From PMNU01 sp035479375 (GTDB lineage Bacteria; Patescibacteriota; Saccharimonadia; Saccharimonadales; UBA4665): a DNA stretch of 9,907 nt. Numbering within the stretch: position 1 is the first letter of the stretch; every line of letters starts with the position of its first letter. The notes under the pieces were generated by a model, which had not been told where the DNA came from, did no database searches, and was given only the letters and a program-made list of their open reading frames with translations. The translations under genes were made by a program, and so were the position numbers. Below, one piece after another: positions 1-6,780 of this stretch. The stretch is taken from assembly GCA_035479375.1 (NCBI GenBank), contig DATIIT010000002.1, forward strand, positions 1 to 9,907, given 5' to 3'.

Positions 1-1415
1 TGACTAAGACGTTCTACGGTTTCCCGGTGCTGTTGATGCCATATATTGGGGCGCTCAAAGCATACATCTTCTACCCTATTTTTGCGGTGTTCGGGGTGGG
101 GGCGGTGACGATGCGGCTGCCGGACATCTTGCTGGCGGCGGCCGGGCTGTACCTGCTCTACCGCTTGGCCAGTGGCGAAGTTGGGCGGCGGCTAGGTCTC
201 GCCATCGTGCTGCTCACTGGCCTGGACGCCAGCTTTATCATGTTTACCCGGCTGGATAACGGGCCCGTGGTGCTGGATTTCTTACTCAAGATGCTTGGCG
301 TGTTTGTACTGCTGCGGTTTGTGCGCGCCCAGAAATTGTGGTGGCTGGCCGCCTTCTGGCTCTGCATGTTCCTGGGGACATTTAATAAGCTCAACTTTAT
401 TTGGGACGTCAACGCCCTGGCCGGCGCCTTTGTGCTAGCCTACGGCCTGTTGCTATGGCGCAAGACGAGCCGGGCGCAGCGGCTGTGGGCGCTGGCTATC
501 TCGGCGGCGGGATACCTGCTCAGCATTGGCTACTATTTGTATATTAATAAGACATACCACCTGGGCAGCAAGCTGGGTTTTGTGGGCTGGCGGGTGGTGT
601 ACAACAACTTGGTGGAGCTGGTGCAGGGCAGTTGGTTTTACCACTACGCGTTTTCCCCGGCCAAGGTTGGCAGCAACAATGTGTTTTGGGTTATGGTGAT
701 CGTCATTGTGGCCGGAGCGCTATGCCTGGTGCAGGCCGTGCGGCGGCGCAAAGACTTTGATGCGCGCTTTGTGCGCTTCTTTATGTTTGCCTTGGCGGCC
801 GGCGTGTTGCTGCTGGTGCAGATCGCCGTGACGCCGCAGGCCACGGCTGGCTGGCATTACTTCTCGGTGTATCCGCTGTTTGGGGCGGCGTTTGTGCTGG
901 CGCTGTACCTTATTTGCCGGGTGGCCGTGCCGCAATGGCGGCAGTTTGGGTACGGCGTGGCGGCGGCCGCGGTGTTTGTGTTGTGCCTCTACCAGCTCAA
1001 TGTGTACCACCAAAATGTGGCGGCGTTTAACCGGCCGCCGGGCAAAGTCATTTGGTCTACGGCCATCTATCAGCTAATTGATTATGCCAAAGCGCAGCAC
1101 ACCAGCTTTGTGTCCATGGATTGGGGGACGCAGACACAGCTCCTTGGCTTCGACCCCGTGCCCGGAAAGTATATTGAAATGTTTGGGCCGCTGGACGTCT
1201 CCAGCCCAGAGCAAGCTGCCGCCGACTTCCAGAAATACGCCACGAACCTGCCCGGCGCGCTGTACGTGACGCATGCGCCTGGCGAGCAGCTCACCCCCAC
1301 CACCGCGCAGTTCTTTGCCCTTGCCCGCACGCACGGCTACCACCCAGTGCTGGTGAAGACTTTGTATGACCAGCGGTTGCCCGTCTTCCAGGTCTACAAG
1401 TTGCAGCAGGGCTAG
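1..1415 (+). CDS. GT-C fold (PMT_2/ArnT-like) membrane glycosyltransferase, 5' end outside window
   Basis: The frame is open from the first complete codon (base 3) to TAG at 1413-1415, giving about 470 residues with no convincing start, so the N-terminus lies upstream of the window. A GTG at 27 and an ATG at 36 are in frame but sit inside a hydrophobic stretch preceded by coding-like residues (TKTFYGFP). The protein has roughly nine or more hydrophobic segments, followed by a soluble C-terminal part of about 110 residues starting near the YHQNVAAFNRPPGK stretch. This layout is typical of glycosyltransferases that use polyprenyl-phosphate sugars at the outer face of the membrane (families GT39/GT83, Pfam PMT_2). 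The conserved acidic motif of the first periplasmic loop would lie upstream and cannot be seen. The donor and acceptor are unknown. It converges on a YfhO-like gene, itself often linked to envelope glycan genes. It could also be a membrane protein of this fold without transferase activity. Confidence 0.75.
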   Translation, partial: TKTFYGFPVLLMPYIGALKAYIFYPIFAVFGVGAVTMRLPDILLAAAGLYLLYRLASGEVGRRLGLAIVLLTGLDASFIMFTRLDNGPVVLDFLLKMLGVFVLLRFVRAQKLWWLAAFWLCMFLGTFNKLNFIWDVNALAGAFVLAYGLLLWRKTSRAQRLWALAISAAGYLLSIGYYLYINKTYHLGSKLGFVGWRVVYNNLVELVQGSWFYHYAFSPAKVGSNNVFWVMVIVIVAGALCLVQAVRRRKDFDARFVRFFMFALAAGVLLLVQIAVTPQATAGWHYFSVYPLFGAAFVLALYLICRVAVPQWRQFGYGVAAAAVFVLCLYQLNVYHQNVAAFNRPPGKVIWSTAIYQLIDYAKAQHTSFVSMDWGTQTQLLGFDPVPGKYIEMFGPLDVSSPEQAAADFQKYATNLPGALYVTHAPGEQLTPTTAQFFALARTHGYHPVLVKTLYDQRLPVFQVYKLQQG

Positions 1416-1486
1416 CTCCGGCGGACGGCTGGCCAAGCAAGTGGCGCCGGCCCCGGGCGGACGGCAATGGGGTGGGGGCGGGAATA
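1416..1486. other. Convergent intergenic spacer with 10-bp direct repeat
   Basis: This 71-base gap separates two genes that end tail to tail. The decamer GGCGGACGGC occurs twice, at 1420-1429 and 1456-1465. A G-rich stretch follows at 1469-1482. The only hairpin seen is weak (GCCA/TGGC around 1433-1446), and no run of T follows it on either strand, so I see no intrinsic terminator here. Confidence 0.5.
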
Positions 1487-3616
1487 CTACAGCCCAAACG
1501 GCCGGTAGCGGAACTCTACCGTGTGGCTGCCGGCCGGCACGGCCACTGAGCGGAACAACTTCACGGCAGCTGGGCCGTATGCGGCGGTGGGCGTGGCCTT
1601 GCCGTCAACGTACGCTTTCCAGCCCTTGTACTGGACTTCCGAGAGTACCAACGTCTGCGCGGAACCAGCCGTATAGCGCAGCTTGATGTCGCTGTCTGCG
1701 TACTTTGTCATGGCGATGGGCGTACAACCGGCAGTGTGTGCGCGGCAGGCCGCGGTGTCAGCGGCAAAGTACGCGCGCGGCAGGTAGTTTGGCCGCCCGT
1801 AAATGTATATGCCGTTGGCCTTGTCGTAAAACACCTGGGTGAACTCGGGGTGCTGCTGCTTGGACACCAGGAAGCGCACGTTGAGCAAGTCCATGTGCTC
1901 GCCGGCGGCGCCCTCGGGGTCTGGCTCATTTAGGTAGCGATAGAACGATTCGTGGAGCGTGGCGCCGTACCCACCGACGGTTTGCACGTTGTAGACATCG
2001 CCAATGTTCACCGGCAGGGCGTTGTCCTCCACCAGCACGCGTGCCTGGCCGTAGAACCGCTCCAGGTAGGCGATGGCTGCCGTATGGCGGTAGTACGTCG
2101 GGGCGTATGTGGCGGGCAGGCTGGAAATCCGCGGCATAAACCAAATCGGCTGCGTCAGTGACGACAGCACCACAGCCGCCAACAGCGCATACCTGGCCTT
2201 ACTCCGGAAGGCGAGGTATCCGGCCAAGCCTAACACCAGCACCGCGTTCTGGTACACAAAATGCTTGTCGATGACGCCAGTGTGCTTCGACACAAAATAC
2301 AGATATACCGTGTTGCACGCCAGGAAAGCGCAGGCGGCGGCAATAGCCAGGCTGGCCTTCAGGCGTTTCCTGGCGCGAAAAAAGTCTGGCGCGGCCGCGG
2401 CCAAGGCCTCCACGCCAATGCCCACCAACAGCGCCAAACAAAACTGGATAATGATGGCGTACCGCGACAGTTGCCGCACCTGCGAAAAGAGCGGCAACTC
2501 GCGCAGCAGGGCAGGGATAAACGTCCAGTACCCTACCATAACCACGGCCGCGACGGCCGGGGCGCCCAACAAAAACCGCCCATGCAGCCGCCAGGTGATA
2601 TGCTCCTGCAACCGGCGCCGGGCGAGTACCGCCGCGCCAACCACAATGGTGAGGCCGGCTAGGCCAACGTAAATTTCGTTGCCGTCCACCACCGGATATT
2701 GCACTGGGTCAAACACCGAAAGGGTGTCCGGCAGCTTAAAGCTGAACTGTTTAGTAAATGTACCCAGGCTTACCTTTTGGCCTGGGCCAATGGGCTGGGA
2801 ATCGCCCACGAAGCGCACGGCGTGTGGCAGGTATTGGGCGCTCAGCGCTACCTGGGGCAGGGCAACTACCAGCGAGCCCATGACCACAATAACCAGCGCG
2901 GCCAACCGCTTACCGGTAGTTTTGAGCCACGGCTCAAAACTGGGGTGTGCCGGCCGGAACAGCACCAGGAAGGCAATCAGCAAACAGGCAAAATACCAGG
3001 GGTCAATATGCCCCGCCAAAATGATGAGCCCCAAGGTAACTGCCGCCCACACCAGGTTGAGCTTTCGCCCCCCGCCCAGCCACCGGTTAAACCACAGTAC
3101 TGCCCACGGAATAAGGCAAATGCCAAAAAAGATGGCTGTTTGCGACACCGAACGCATCGCCACCCCGCCCCCCAAGGCGTAGGCCAAGGCCGCCGCCAGG
3201 CCGCCGGCCTTCCCGAGCCCAAACGAGCGCCCGGCATAGTACATGCCCAGCGCCGCCAACCAAAAATGGAAGACTACAATGAGCTCCAGCCAGTACACAC
3301 TAATGCCGTGCGCCGAGCCAAACACCGCTACCCACAGGATATTAATTGGGTAGAATACCCCGGCCTGGAGCTCACCCACAAACGAGTGGCCGGCGCTAAC
3401 GTTGGCGTCCCAAATTGGCAGGGCGCCGTGGTGTACCGCATAGGCCAACTTCTGGTACCAGGCGTAGAACTGGTCAACGTTGTCTGGGAAGACGTAAAAG
3501 GTGCGGCTACGGATGAAAAGCGTTGTGGCAAACACTGCAAGGATGACTGCGGCCAGGAATAATGCCGGCCAGAGGGCGATGGCAATGCGCTTTAGGGTAG
3601 CTGTAGGTAGTCTCAT
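1487..3616 (-). CDS. YfhO-like polytopic membrane protein
   Basis: This 709-residue protein starts at ATG 3616 (MRLPTATLKR) and ends with TAG at 1487-1489. The frame stays open upstream to an ATG at 3823, but that stretch overlaps the end of the next gene and is arginine-rich, non-membrane sequence, so I reject it. About a dozen hydrophobic segments lie between residues 10 and 490. The first outer loop carries PDNVDQFYAW (residues 44-53) and PIWDANVSAGHSF (67-79). The soluble C-terminus has DLLNVRFLV (576-584) and closes with GWKAYVDGK (665-673) and AGSHTVEFRYRP (695-706). These fit the YfhO family (Pfam PF09586), GT-C-like proteins; Gram-positive YfhO is linked to glycosylation of lipoteichoic acid. 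The actual substrate here is unknown. No Shine-Dalgarno precedes the ATG. It lies 74 bases after the CHAP gene on the same strand. Confidence 0.8.
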   Translation of the reverse strand: MRLPTATLKRIAIALWPALFLAAVILAVFATTLFIRSRTFYVFPDNVDQFYAWYQKLAYAVHHGALPIWDANVSAGHSFVGELQAGVFYPINILWVAVFGSAHGISVYWLELIVVFHFWLAALGMYYAGRSFGLGKAGGLAAALAYALGGGVAMRSVSQTAIFFGICLIPWAVLWFNRWLGGGRKLNLVWAAVTLGLIILAGHIDPWYFACLLIAFLVLFRPAHPSFEPWLKTTGKRLAALVIVVMGSLVVALPQVALSAQYLPHAVRFVGDSQPIGPGQKVSLGTFTKQFSFKLPDTLSVFDPVQYPVVDGNEIYVGLAGLTIVVGAAVLARRRLQEHITWRLHGRFLLGAPAVAAVVMVGYWTFIPALLRELPLFSQVRQLSRYAIIIQFCLALLVGIGVEALAAAAPDFFRARKRLKASLAIAAACAFLACNTVYLYFVSKHTGVIDKHFVYQNAVLVLGLAGYLAFRSKARYALLAAVVLSSLTQPIWFMPRISSLPATYAPTYYRHTAAIAYLERFYGQARVLVEDNALPVNIGDVYNVQTVGGYGATLHESFYRYLNEPDPEGAAGEHMDLLNVRFLVSKQQHPEFTQVFYDKANGIYIYGRPNYLPRAYFAADTAACRAHTAGCTPIAMTKYADSDIKLRYTAGSAQTLVLSEVQYKGWKAYVDGKATPTAAYGPAAVKLFRSVAVPAGSHTVEFRYRPFGL

Positions 3617-3622
3617 AGCTGA

Positions 3623-3651
3623 TATATAACCACTTATAAGCAGTGTAGCAA
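3623..3651 (-). promoter_or_regulatory. Candidate promoter giving a leaderless transcript of the YfhO-like gene
   Basis: On the minus strand a -35-like TTGCTA (3646-3651) is followed by a 17-base spacer and a -10-like TATATA (3623-3628). Only six bases separate the -10 from the ATG at 3616, so transcription would begin at or next to the start codon. Each box matches the sigma70 consensus at four of six positions. An overlapping TATAAG (3633-3638) is a better -10 but has no -35. No Shine-Dalgarno is present, which agrees with a leaderless start. Confidence 0.4.
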
Positions 3652-3657
3652 AGATCG

Positions 3658-3690
3658 TTTGCCCGGCAAATGGGGGCGAAGAAATGGGGG
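3658..3690. repeat. Palindrome plus 9-bp direct repeat between the CHAP and YfhO-like genes
   Basis: TTTGCCCGGCAAA (3658-3670) is a perfect inverted repeat with six-base arms around one base. It overlaps the first copy of a direct repeat, AAATGGGGG at 3668-3676 and 3682-3690. The palindrome sits just upstream of the candidate promoter of the YfhO-like gene and just after the stop of the CHAP gene. It could be an operator or a weak transcript end; there is no T-run to support a classical terminator. Confidence 0.45.
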
Positions 3691-5289
3691 TTAACCGGTA
3701 TCGGCGATGGGCGGGGCGCCACCTGGCCCGGCCCACGAGGGCCCGCCAATGCCCGTGAGCCAGGCAGACGGCGAGAACCCGCCCGGCTCGTTGCTTTTCA
3801 GGACAGTGACGCTTTGCTTCCAAGGCTCGTACCAGGCGATGTCATCCTTGCCGTCACCGCTAAAGTCGCCGACCCCAGCCCACGCCGGGCTGCCAATGCC
3901 GTCGAGGCCGCCCCACAGGCTAAAGGCGCCGCCCTCGCTGTGTAGGACCGATAGCTTCGATTTCCAGGATTCATACCACGCGATGTCGTCCCGGCGGTCA
4001 CCATCAAAGTCGCCTACGGCAGCCCACGTTGGGCCGCCAATACCGGTAAGCCACACCTTTGGCCCAAAGCTTTTGCCGCCGCTAAAAGTGGTTACCGCCC
4101 CTTTCCAGCCTTCATACCAGGCGATGTCCGCCCTTTTGTCGCCATCAAAATCGCCAACGCCCGCCCAGCTTGGGCCGCCGATCCCGGCTATTTTTGCCCA
4201 GCCGCCAAAGTGCGCACCGTCGCTGTGCAGAATGGTTATGGTGTTGGCTGGTTGCTCGTACCAGGCGATGTCGTCTTTGCCGTCACCGTCAAAGTCGCCG
4301 ACCCCAGCCCAAACAGGCGCGCCAACCCCATCCATAAAATCCTCTAGGCTAAAGGTGCCGTTGCCGTGGTTGACCATAACTGTGATGCGGCCTTTCCACT
4401 GTTCGTACCAGGCGATGTCCGCAAAGCCGTTGCCATCAAAATCACCAACGCCCGCCCAGTCCGGCGCGCCAGTGCCGGTCTGCCAAGGCTGGATAGCGAA
4501 ATGATTACCGTCGCTCCGCAGCACCGAAACGGTATTTTTCCACTTTTCAAACCAGGCGATGTCCGCCAGGCCATCGTGGGTAAAATCGCCGCGCTTGTAA
4601 GGCGGCCGCGGGGGAGGTGGTGGCGGGGCGGGCTGCACCTTAGACGGGTCGACGCCAAAATCTATAAACTCTGTAAAGCCCATGTCCGCCGGCTTTCCGC
4701 TGCGCATGTCACCAGTACCAGTTTGGTTGTGGTTGTACTCGCTGACAGTGATGGCGCCGCTGGCGTCCACCGACTCCACAAACGCCACATGGCCAAGCAC
4801 GCCCGGCGCCACGGCCACCTCACCGGCCTTTGGCGTGGTGGTGCGTTTTTCGGGCGGTGAGTTGTCGTACCAGCGCCCGCCGTTGCCCAGATTACCTGGC
4901 ACGGCCACGCCATACGTGCCGACTTTCCACTGCACGTAATCTGTGCAGTTGCGGTACTCGTAGCCGTTGCGGTAGGGCGAGAAGCTGCCGTCGGCGCTCA
5001 CCACTCCCCAGTCATACACGTCCCCTGGGTCGTTGGGGTTGGCACACGAGCCGCCACCCGCCGCGCCAAACTTGCACGGTGCATCGCTCCACGGGTAGCC
5101 CAGGTCTGCGGCATACGCCACGGACGGCTCCATATACTCTTGTGCCACCGATGCCACAGCCCCGCCAGCCACCAAAACCGCCCCTGCCAACAACCTGGCT
5201 CCAACCTTCGCCGCCACCGCCCGCACTTTTGCCGTCCAGGCCATGGGGTGCGCCTGCTCTTGGGCATGCAACAATACTTCCGCGCTCAT
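3691..5289 (-). CDS. Secreted CHAP-domain peptidoglycan hydrolase with six FG-GAP/VCBS repeats
   Basis: Counted from ATG 5289 the protein has 532 residues and ends with TAA at 3691-3693. A basic region and a hydrophobic stretch (about residues 21-49) form a signal peptide, with cleavage possible after AYA near residue 60. Residues 61-212 form a CHAP domain (NlpC/P60 superfamily; amidase or endopeptidase on peptidoglycan peptides). The predicted catalytic Cys115 lies in NCTDYVQW and His167 in LGHVAFVE; Glu184/Asn186 in SEYNHN probably complete the site. Cys72 and Cys82 may form a disulfide. A proline-rich linker (218-231) leads to six repeats of about 48 residues, each with a calcium-binding-like GDFDGDG motif and DIAWYE, probably a beta-propeller for binding. 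The start is uncertain: ATG 5289 has no well-spaced Shine-Dalgarno. ATG 5244 (residue 16) would give a more classical signal peptide and has a weak AGCAGG upstream. The gene follows the small membrane protein by 60 bases and probably shares its transcript. Confidence 0.85.
   Translation of the reverse strand: MSAEVLLHAQEQAHPMAWTAKVRAVAAKVGARLLAGAVLVAGGAVASVAQEYMEPSVAYAADLGYPWSDAPCKFGAAGGGSCANPNDPGDVYDWGVVSADGSFSPYRNGYEYRNCTDYVQWKVGTYGVAVPGNLGNGGRWYDNSPPEKRTTTPKAGEVAVAPGVLGHVAFVESVDASGAITVSEYNHNQTGTGDMRSGKPADMGFTEFIDFGVDPSKVQPAPPPPPPRPPYKRGDFTHDGLADIAWFEKWKNTVSVLRSDGNHFAIQPWQTGTGAPDWAGVGDFDGNGFADIAWYEQWKGRITVMVNHGNGTFSLEDFMDGVGAPVWAGVGDFDGDGKDDIAWYEQPANTITILHSDGAHFGGWAKIAGIGGPSWAGVGDFDGDKRADIAWYEGWKGAVTTFSGGKSFGPKVWLTGIGGPTWAAVGDFDGDRRDDIAWYESWKSKLSVLHSEGGAFSLWGGLDGIGSPAWAGVGDFSGDGKDDIAWYEPWKQSVTVLKSNEPGGFSPSAWLTGIGGPSWAGPGGAPPIADTG
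3730..4590 (-). repeat. Six tandem ~144-bp coding repeats (FG-GAP/VCBS blades)
   Basis: On the protein, the GDFxxxx motifs start at residues 234, 282, 331, 379, 426 and 474, spacings of 47-49 residues. Each unit ends with a variant of GxGxPxWAGVGDF. On the plus strand the same periodicity shows as recurring versions of TACCAGGCGATGTC, for example near 3829, 4116, 4259 and 4406. After the sixth unit the pattern decays into GIGGPSWAGPGG, a partial closing strand with no seventh motif. The repeats are similar in protein but differ in codons, so they are not a fresh duplication. Confidence 0.85.
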
Positions 5290-5349
5290 TTGCTCGTTTC
5301 ATTTCTTTCTCCCCACGTTAGGTGATAGATACGCTGGGCTTACAGGCCA

Positions 5350-5967
5350 TCACTCGCGGTAATGAAATGACTGCATGATTTTGAGGTCTGTCTTGGCCTC
5401 TGCGCTGGCAAACCAATTTTGGGCTTGGCCAAACGTGGTAATGGCGGCAATTCCTGCTGAACCGGGCGTGGCGCTAAAGGTGACATCCAGGCCGCCTCTG
5501 GCAGCGAATACTGGGTTAGCAACCACCAACTGCGACCACGTCCCTGGTTGCAAGCCTTTGGCAATAGCCTCGTCATATAGTGCATAGCCTGGCACGGTAC
5601 CGTGGATAAACCCAACAATGGCCACCCCCTGCCCGGCTTTCTGCGGATAATATATGCCTGCTATATAGGCGCTGTCCTCTCCCCGGTCCTTGGTATTGTC
5701 AGAAATGTTGGCATAGGCCGTCGCTGCCTGGTCCTGGAATCCGCCATACGGCGCCGCCTGCCAATCTGGAGGGCGTAAAAAACAAGCCGCCGACTGCGCG
5801 TCACAAACCTGCTTCCAACCGGCATAGGCGTCCCCGCGGGCGGGTGGCTGCACCGAGGCCGGAGGCTTTGCCGGGCGGAGCTGCCACCCCATAAACAGCA
5901 GCACTCCTAGTAGCACCAGTGCCGGCATTATAAAAATTGCGTGTATCCTTGGATGTTTGTGCGCCAT
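5350..5967 (-). CDS. Small membrane-anchored extracytoplasmic protein, unknown family
   Basis: This 205-residue protein starts at ATG 5967 (MAHKHPRIHA) and ends with TGA at 5350-5352. The frame is open upstream to 6099, but a strong Shine-Dalgarno, AAGGAGG, lies seven bases before 5967 and fixes the start; the upstream part falls in AT-rich control DNA. A basic N-terminus and one hydrophobic segment (residues 9-28) should anchor it in the membrane. A short Pro/Ala linker (31-45) leads to a soluble domain outside the cell. Two cysteines (55 and 62) flank the start of that domain in the pattern VCDAQ...ACFLRPPDW, and could form a disulfide. I do not recognise the family; the CF-x-PxxW pattern recalls small anchored CPR proteins, which is impression only. 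It is the first gene of the leftward cluster ahead of the CHAP hydrolase, so a role alongside that enzyme is possible but unproven. Confidence 0.8.
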   Translation of the reverse strand: MAHKHPRIHAIFIMPALVLLGVLLFMGWQLRPAKPPASVQPPARGDAYAGWKQVCDAQSAACFLRPPDWQAAPYGGFQDQAATAYANISDNTKDRGEDSAYIAGIYYPQKAGQGVAIVGFIHGTVPGYALYDEAIAKGLQPGTWSQLVVANPVFAARGGLDVTFSATPGSAGIAAITTFGQAQNWFASAEAKTDLKIMQSFHYRE

Positions 5968-5973
5968 TTTGTC

Positions 5974-5980
5974 GCCTCCT
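5974..5980 (-). promoter_or_regulatory. Strong Shine-Dalgarno of the small membrane protein gene
   Basis: On the minus strand AAGGAGG is followed by about seven bases (CGACAAA) and then the ATG at 5967. It is the strongest ribosome-binding site in the window and decides the start of this gene against the longer open frame reaching 6099. Confidence 0.8.
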
Positions 5981-6027
5981 TCTAGGCTGGCAAAATAGTA
6001 CGAATGGTTGCCCGAACTGTCCAGCAG

Positions 6028-6036
6028 AATATAACA
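6028..6036 (-). promoter_or_regulatory. Candidate extended -10 promoter of the leftward cluster
   Basis: The minus strand reads TGTTATATT, an extended -10 element (TGn followed by TATATT, five of six matches). No good -35 box lies 16-18 bases upstream, as is usual for extended -10 promoters. Transcription would start near 6021, leaving a leader of about 50 bases before the ATG at 5967. Confidence 0.4.
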
Positions 6037-6045
6037 GATATAAAC

Positions 6046-6086
6046 GTTGTATAATGCACATTTACCCGAAAGTTGTAATATACAAC
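6046..6086. promoter_or_regulatory. Operator-like cluster with palindrome GTTGTA-ATA-TACAAC
   Basis: A perfect inverted repeat with six-base arms around ATA lies at 6072-6086. A third half-site, GTTGTAT, at 6046-6052 is the inverted complement of ATACAAC at 6080-6086. The palindrome lies six bases upstream of the candidate rightward -35 (6093), and the single half-site lies in the -35 zone of the candidate leftward promoter. This placement would let one regulator touch both promoters. The binding protein is unknown. Confidence 0.45.
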
Positions 6087-6092
6087 ACATAA

Positions 6093-6122
6093 TTGCCAAC
6101 TATGTTTCAGGGATGATAGAAT
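6093..6122 (+). promoter_or_regulatory. Candidate sigma70-type promoter of the rightward pair
   Basis: TTGCCA (6093-6098) and TAGAAT (6117-6122) each match the sigma70 consensus at five of six positions, with an 18-base spacer. Transcription would start near 6129, giving a leader of about 64 bases before the ATG at 6193. Confidence 0.55.
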
Positions 6123-6192
6123 ATACATAAGTTTTGTTGCATTCTAAAATAGACATTCCGGCCTTGGACAAAAATAAGCGAGTGGTAACGCC

Positions 6193-6780
6193 ATGAACTA
6201 TCAACAACGCCAACAGAGTAAAAAACGGCCGGCGAAGGCGAGGTGGCCCATCGTCGTTGGCGTGGCGGCGGCCTTGTTGCTCGGCGGCGGCATATGGGCA
6301 ATGACCCACCACCACAAAGCCGTAGAAACTGGCACTCCTGTTAATAACACCACCGCGAGCCCCAACACCAAGGGTGAGCCCGCCGCCGGCATTCCCGCGC
6401 CGCAAGAGGGCGGCGACAAGAGTGGCGGCAGCACCGGCGCCACAAGCCCGGCGCCAGGCAGCACGGCAACGCTCACCGCCCCGCAAGGGAACTTCGTAAG
6501 CAACCACCACCCCAACCTAGGGGGTACGCCGGCGCCCAACAGCGAGCAGTCGGTGTGCAATACCACCCCTGGCGCAATCTGTGAAATCATCTTTACGAAA
6601 GATGGCGTCACCAAATCACTGCAGCCCCAAACGGCGGACAGCGGCGGCGCCGCCTATTGGAGCTGGAAGTTGCAAGACGTTGGCCTTACCGCCGGCTCAT
6701 GGCACGTAAGCGCCCAGTCCACTTTGGGCAGCCAAAACAAGACTGCCGACGATGCCATAACCCTTGAGGTCGCCCCGTGA
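6193..6780 (+). CDS. Membrane-anchored protein with Ig-like ectodomain
   Basis: The 195-residue product starts at ATG 6193 and ends with TGA at 6778-6780. A basic, glutamine-rich cytoplasmic tail (1-18) precedes one membrane segment (about 19-36). A low-complexity linker rich in Pro, Gly, Ser, Thr and Ala follows (about 45-95). The C-terminal 100 residues look like a beta-sandwich of bacterial Ig-like type, with YWSWKLQDVGLTAGSWHV as the signature stretch and cysteines at 122 and 130 in CNTTPGAIC. The Shine-Dalgarno is poor (GAGTGG-like). Its stop overlaps the GTG of the next gene by four bases, so the two are very probably translated together. It may hold or guide the secreted lysozyme-like protein at the surface; that is inference from coupling. 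No enzymatic motif is seen. Confidence 0.8.
   Translation: MNYQQRQQSKKRPAKARWPIVVGVAAALLLGGGIWAMTHHHKAVETGTPVNNTTASPNTKGEPAAGIPAPQEGGDKSGGSTGATSPAPGSTATLTAPQGNFVSNHHPNLGGTPAPNSEQSVCNTTPGAICEIIFTKDGVTKSLQPQTADSGGAAYWSWKLQDVGLTAGSWHVSAQSTLGSQNKTADDAITLEVAP

Larger units (their letters stand above)
5968..6192. promoter_or_regulatory. AT-rich divergent control region
   Basis: This 225-base gap separates two divergently transcribed gene pairs and is visibly richer in A and T than the coding DNA on either side. It holds the Shine-Dalgarno of the leftward gene, promoter candidates facing both ways, and repeated GTTGTA half-sites including a perfect palindrome. It is the longest non-coding stretch in the window. 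I see no small ORF with a ribosome-binding site in it. Confidence 0.7.

Noticed and set aside
1433..1446. Hairpin between the convergent genes as a terminator
   Set aside because: The stem is only four base pairs and no T-run follows on either strand.
1469..1482. G-quadruplex candidate in the convergent spacer
   Set aside because: Only three G-runs of three or more are present, where four are needed.
2699..3562. Plus-strand open frame of 287 codons inside the YfhO-like gene
   Set aside because: It is the antisense of a clear membrane protein, rich in Gln, Arg and Pro with no domain or ribosome-binding site.
3617..3823. N-terminal extension of the YfhO-like protein by 69 residues
   Set aside because: It overlaps the CHAP gene in another frame, is arginine-rich and would place a long non-membrane stretch before the first hydrophobic segment.
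3707..4504. Plus-strand open frame of 265 codons with apparent internal repeats
   Set aside because: Its periodicity only mirrors the FG-GAP repeats encoded on the other strand.
3730..4590. Regular repeats resembling an array
   Set aside because: The period is about 144 bases, stays in frame and encodes a known repeat protein. There are no short identical repeats with unique spacers, so it is not a CRISPR array.
6050..6055. Perfect TATAAT on the plus strand as the promoter of the rightward pair
   Set aside because: No -35-like box lies 16-18 bases upstream and no TGn extension is present; TTGCCA-18-TAGAAT downstream is better formed.
5968..6099. N-terminal extension of the small membrane protein by 44 residues
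   Set aside because: It lies in AT-rich promoter DNA, and the AAGGAGG site marks 5967 as the start.
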